From positions 16,406 through 80,405 of the forward strand of contig JBLHVI010000012.1 of NCBI GenBank assembly GCA_047630175.1: a DNA stretch of 64,000 nt, given 5' to 3'. The DNA comes from UBA4582 sp047630175 (GTDB lineage Bacteria; Pseudomonadota; Gammaproteobacteria; Pseudomonadales; Azotimanducaceae). Both the position numbers and the translations under genes were made by a program. Shown here in pieces: positions 62,194 through 64,000 of the stretch. Below the pieces are notes generated by a model that was given only the letters and a program-made list of their open reading frames with translations, was not told the DNA's origin and ran no database searches. Position 1 is the stretch's first letter. The number at the start of each line of letters is the position of its first letter.

Positions 62194-63153
62194 TTAAATT
62201 GAATCCATAAGTTTACGCATGTCGGGGCTAGGCTCTGCTTTAACGTGAATAGGCTTATCACCTTTCTCCATGCTAGGGATATATAACTCTGCAGCGTGCA
62301 GCATCAAACGGTTGAAGCCCCGCTCCTGCTTGAGCGTGCTATCGAGCGTGTCAAACCCATACTTGTCGTCGCCCACCACCGGATGGTGTAAGTGCCGGCA
62401 ATGTACCCGGATCTGATGCGTTCTGCCCGTAATTGGCTTGAGCGCAAGGACACTGAACTGCTGATTTTGCCGAACCACCTCGACTTTCGTCAGCGATGGC
62501 TTGCCATCTGCCGCGACAATGCAGATACGCTCACCGCCATTGAGTGCATCTTTACGGATTGGAATATCAACATGTTGTCGACGACGCGGCCACTGCCCGT
62601 GGACTACCGCCACATAGTGCTTCTCAAATTTTGTCGCATCACCCTGTGACTTTGTTCGCAACAGGTCCTGCAAGCGCCTTAACTGGCTCCGCTTGCGGGC
62701 AATCATGAGACACCCAGAGGTTCCTCGGTCGAGTCGGTGCACCAACTCCAAAAACTTGTCTGTCGGTCTCAGCTGCCGCAGTCCCTCGATAACGCCGCTA
62801 CTAATACCGCTGCCACCATGCACCGCAAGCCCCGCCGGCTTATTAATAATCAACATTCGATCATCTTCATATATTATTGAATTTGCAAGAGAATTTATCA
62901 CTCCGCCAGGTATCGGTACGGCCTCCCCAGGCGCGGTAGTTCGAATCGGCGGGATGCGCAGTGTATCGCCAGTTTTAACGCGCGTGTCGGCTTTCACACG
63001 CCCACCGTTGAGGCGCACTTCTCCTTTGCGCACAATACGATAGATTCTCGATTTCGGTACGCCCTTCAATATCCGCAGCAGCAGATTATCAACGCGCTGA
63101 CCGTCGGAATCCTCATCGATTTCTAGCATTTGAACTGAGTTACTCATGGGCAC
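62194..63153 (-). CDS. rluC: 23S rRNA pseudouridine synthase RluC
   Basis: This 319-residue enzyme makes pseudouridines in 23S rRNA (positions 955, 2504 and 2580 in Escherichia coli numbering). An N-terminal S4 RNA-binding domain (VDNLLLRILKGVPKSRIYRIVRKGEVRLNG) precedes the synthase domain, with catalytic aspartate in LVHRLDRGTSGCLMIARK and RTHQIRVHCRHLHHPVVGDDKYG later. The start is either 63153 or the next ATG two codons on. In relatives rluC is divergent from rne, which would lie just beyond the window. Confidence 0.93.
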   Translation of the reverse strand: MPMSNSVQMLEIDEDSDGQRVDNLLLRILKGVPKSRIYRIVRKGEVRLNGGRVKADTRVKTGDTLRIPPIRTTAPGEAVPIPGGVINSLANSIIYEDDRMLIINKPAGLAVHGGSGISSGVIEGLRQLRPTDKFLELVHRLDRGTSGCLMIARKRSQLRRLQDLLRTKSQGDATKFEKHYVAVVHGQWPRRRQHVDIPIRKDALNGGERICIVAADGKPSLTKVEVVRQNQQFSVLALKPITGRTHQIRVHCRHLHHPVVGDDKYGFDTLDSTLKQERGFNRLMLHAAELYIPSMEKGDKPIHVKAEPSPDMRKLMDSI

Positions 63154-63307
63154 TTAGTCTTCGTCTTTTAATGAGTACAGCCGGTGTTGGCAACGCAACA
63201 CCTTTTTGGCGCTGTTTTGTTAGCTTGTCTTGCTTAAGTCTATCGGCCAAGTGGCATATAGACCAACCTACCAAGTTCTGCATACGTGGTACTTCGCTTA
63301 TAAGGCC

Positions 63308-63335
63308 TTGACGTACATGGTTTTATTGCTATGAT
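63308..63335 (+). promoter_or_regulatory. Sigma-70-type promoter candidate
   Basis: TTGACG (63308-63313) and TATGAT (63330-63335) stand 16 bases apart. Transcription would begin near 63342 and run rightward out of the window. Its position opposite rluC fits the promoter of rne. Confidence 0.55.
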
Positions 63336-64000
63336 GCCCAACGGTGATGTCTAATTTCAATTTATATAGACCTCAGCCCGCATGTGTTTTTCTATCATTT
63401 TCTCGGATCAGCGATACATAGAAACTCATTTTGTCTTGCTTGGCCCTAAAGCTCGCCCGTTAAGCTTTGGATGTATGAGCGCTTTACTATTAAGCGCTTA
63501 CAGGCCCACAAGCAGCGACCATGCCGGCAGCACCAAGATTAATTTAATTGAGAATTTCTCACAGTTGAATTTAAACAACGTTAGCAAAGGATGTACGGAG
63601 CCAGCACATAACGTCAACAATCTAGCGATTTATAATCCGCTCAAATGTTGACTACCACTGGCGCCTCACAGAACACTGCTAAATTAATAATAACCGCGTT
63701 GGCTAAGACGCGAACCAAACACGTCAAATCAGTTTATTGGCTCCCGGTGGTAAGGCTCTCATTAAGATTCGAGCCGAGAACACGCGAAGCATTTGAAGAC
63801 CCGCCAGACATTCAGCAAGTCACGCCATAATGCGTGGTTAATATCACTAGCCACCCCCGGAGACCACGGGGGAATATTAACATGAACGGCAGCACAAGAT
63901 CGCAGACAATAAACTATTATGGAGACCTGCTTTAATTTTTACACAGGGTTATTACATAAACGGTACCAGCTTCAACGGCACTGACTAAAATAGATTTGAC
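63336..64000 (+). other. Gene-free leader-like region
   Basis: I find no supported protein here; two open frames of 61 and 89 codons have no family character. CCCCCG (63854-63859) and CGGGGG (63867-63872) form a GC-rich hairpin enclosed by TTAATAT/ATATTAA arms. A rightward transcript would have a leader of more than 650 bases. rne has a long regulatory leader in enteric bacteria, so this may be its counterpart, but the coding start is outside. Confidence 0.4.

Noticed and set aside
63382..63830. Two plus-strand open frames of 89 and 61 codons
   Set aside because: No family resemblance, no good start signals, and in a leader-like region.
1..64000. CRISPR arrays, tRNA or rRNA genes, insertion sequences, prophage
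   Set aside because: No repeat-spacer pattern, no cloverleaf or rRNA sequence recognised, and no transposase, integrase or phage structural gene was found.

Overview
The window reads as a chromosomal segment of a gammaproteobacterium, probably a marine member of the Pseudomonadales/Cellvibrionales group. The signs are the order maf / yceD-rpmF / fabD-fabG-acpP-fabF-pabC-mltG-tmk-holB-pilZ, a fabA-fabB pair, aceK, an ETF plus ETF-ubiquinone oxidoreductase set, a DUF1285 protein and a VRR-NUC nuclease/helicase pair. Placement rests on gene order and protein motifs recalled from families; no search was run. I see no phage, insertion sequence, CRISPR array, rRNA or tRNA.

Region by region: 1-2.7 kb is a minus-strand set of a cis-prenyltransferase, an FHA-GGDEF diguanylate cyclase and a flippase-like membrane protein cut by the window edge. 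3-10.5 kb holds central metabolism: a class II aldolase-like protein, aceK, an alpha/beta hydrolase, etfAB and, divergently, the ETF-ubiquinone oxidoreductase. 10.5-17.4 kb has DUF1285 and DUF4823-like proteins, a decayed moaA pseudogene, a murF of unusual type with a GNAT gene, an esterase lipoprotein and an acyl-CoA synthetase. 17.6-30.1 kb has sppA, a repeat-rich secreted protein, a helicase/FAN1-like nuclease pair, a MATE exporter, a PYROXD2-like oxidoreductase and a REC-PAS-GGDEF-EAL protein whose EAL half looks dead. 30.2-38 kb has phoBR, fabAB with an upstream palindrome, and an lpxA-HAD-galE operon. 38-43.5 kb is galM, a MoaD-like small protein and a three-subunit molybdenum hydroxylase. 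43.6-52.4 kb has an Xaa-Pro dipeptidase followed by the Anbu proteasome-homologue gene set (ATP-grasp, alpha-E, DUF2126 transglutaminase, Anbu), split into two converging halves. 52.8-63.2 kb is the conserved fatty-acid/cell-envelope block ending in maf and rluC; 63.2-64 kb is a gene-free leader-like stretch.

Functionally the window is dominated by lipid metabolism (fatty-acid synthesis, acyl activation, beta-oxidation electron transfer), envelope building (murF, lpxA, galE, mltG, cis-prenyltransferase) and c-di-GMP signalling. The most interesting points are the MoaD-like protein tied to the molybdenum hydroxylase operon, the moaA relic, the convergent Anbu arrangement, the absence of plsX from the fab cluster, a 26-bp near-palindrome upstream of fabA, and a stand-alone lpxA operon. 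Nothing here amounts to a clearly undescribed system.
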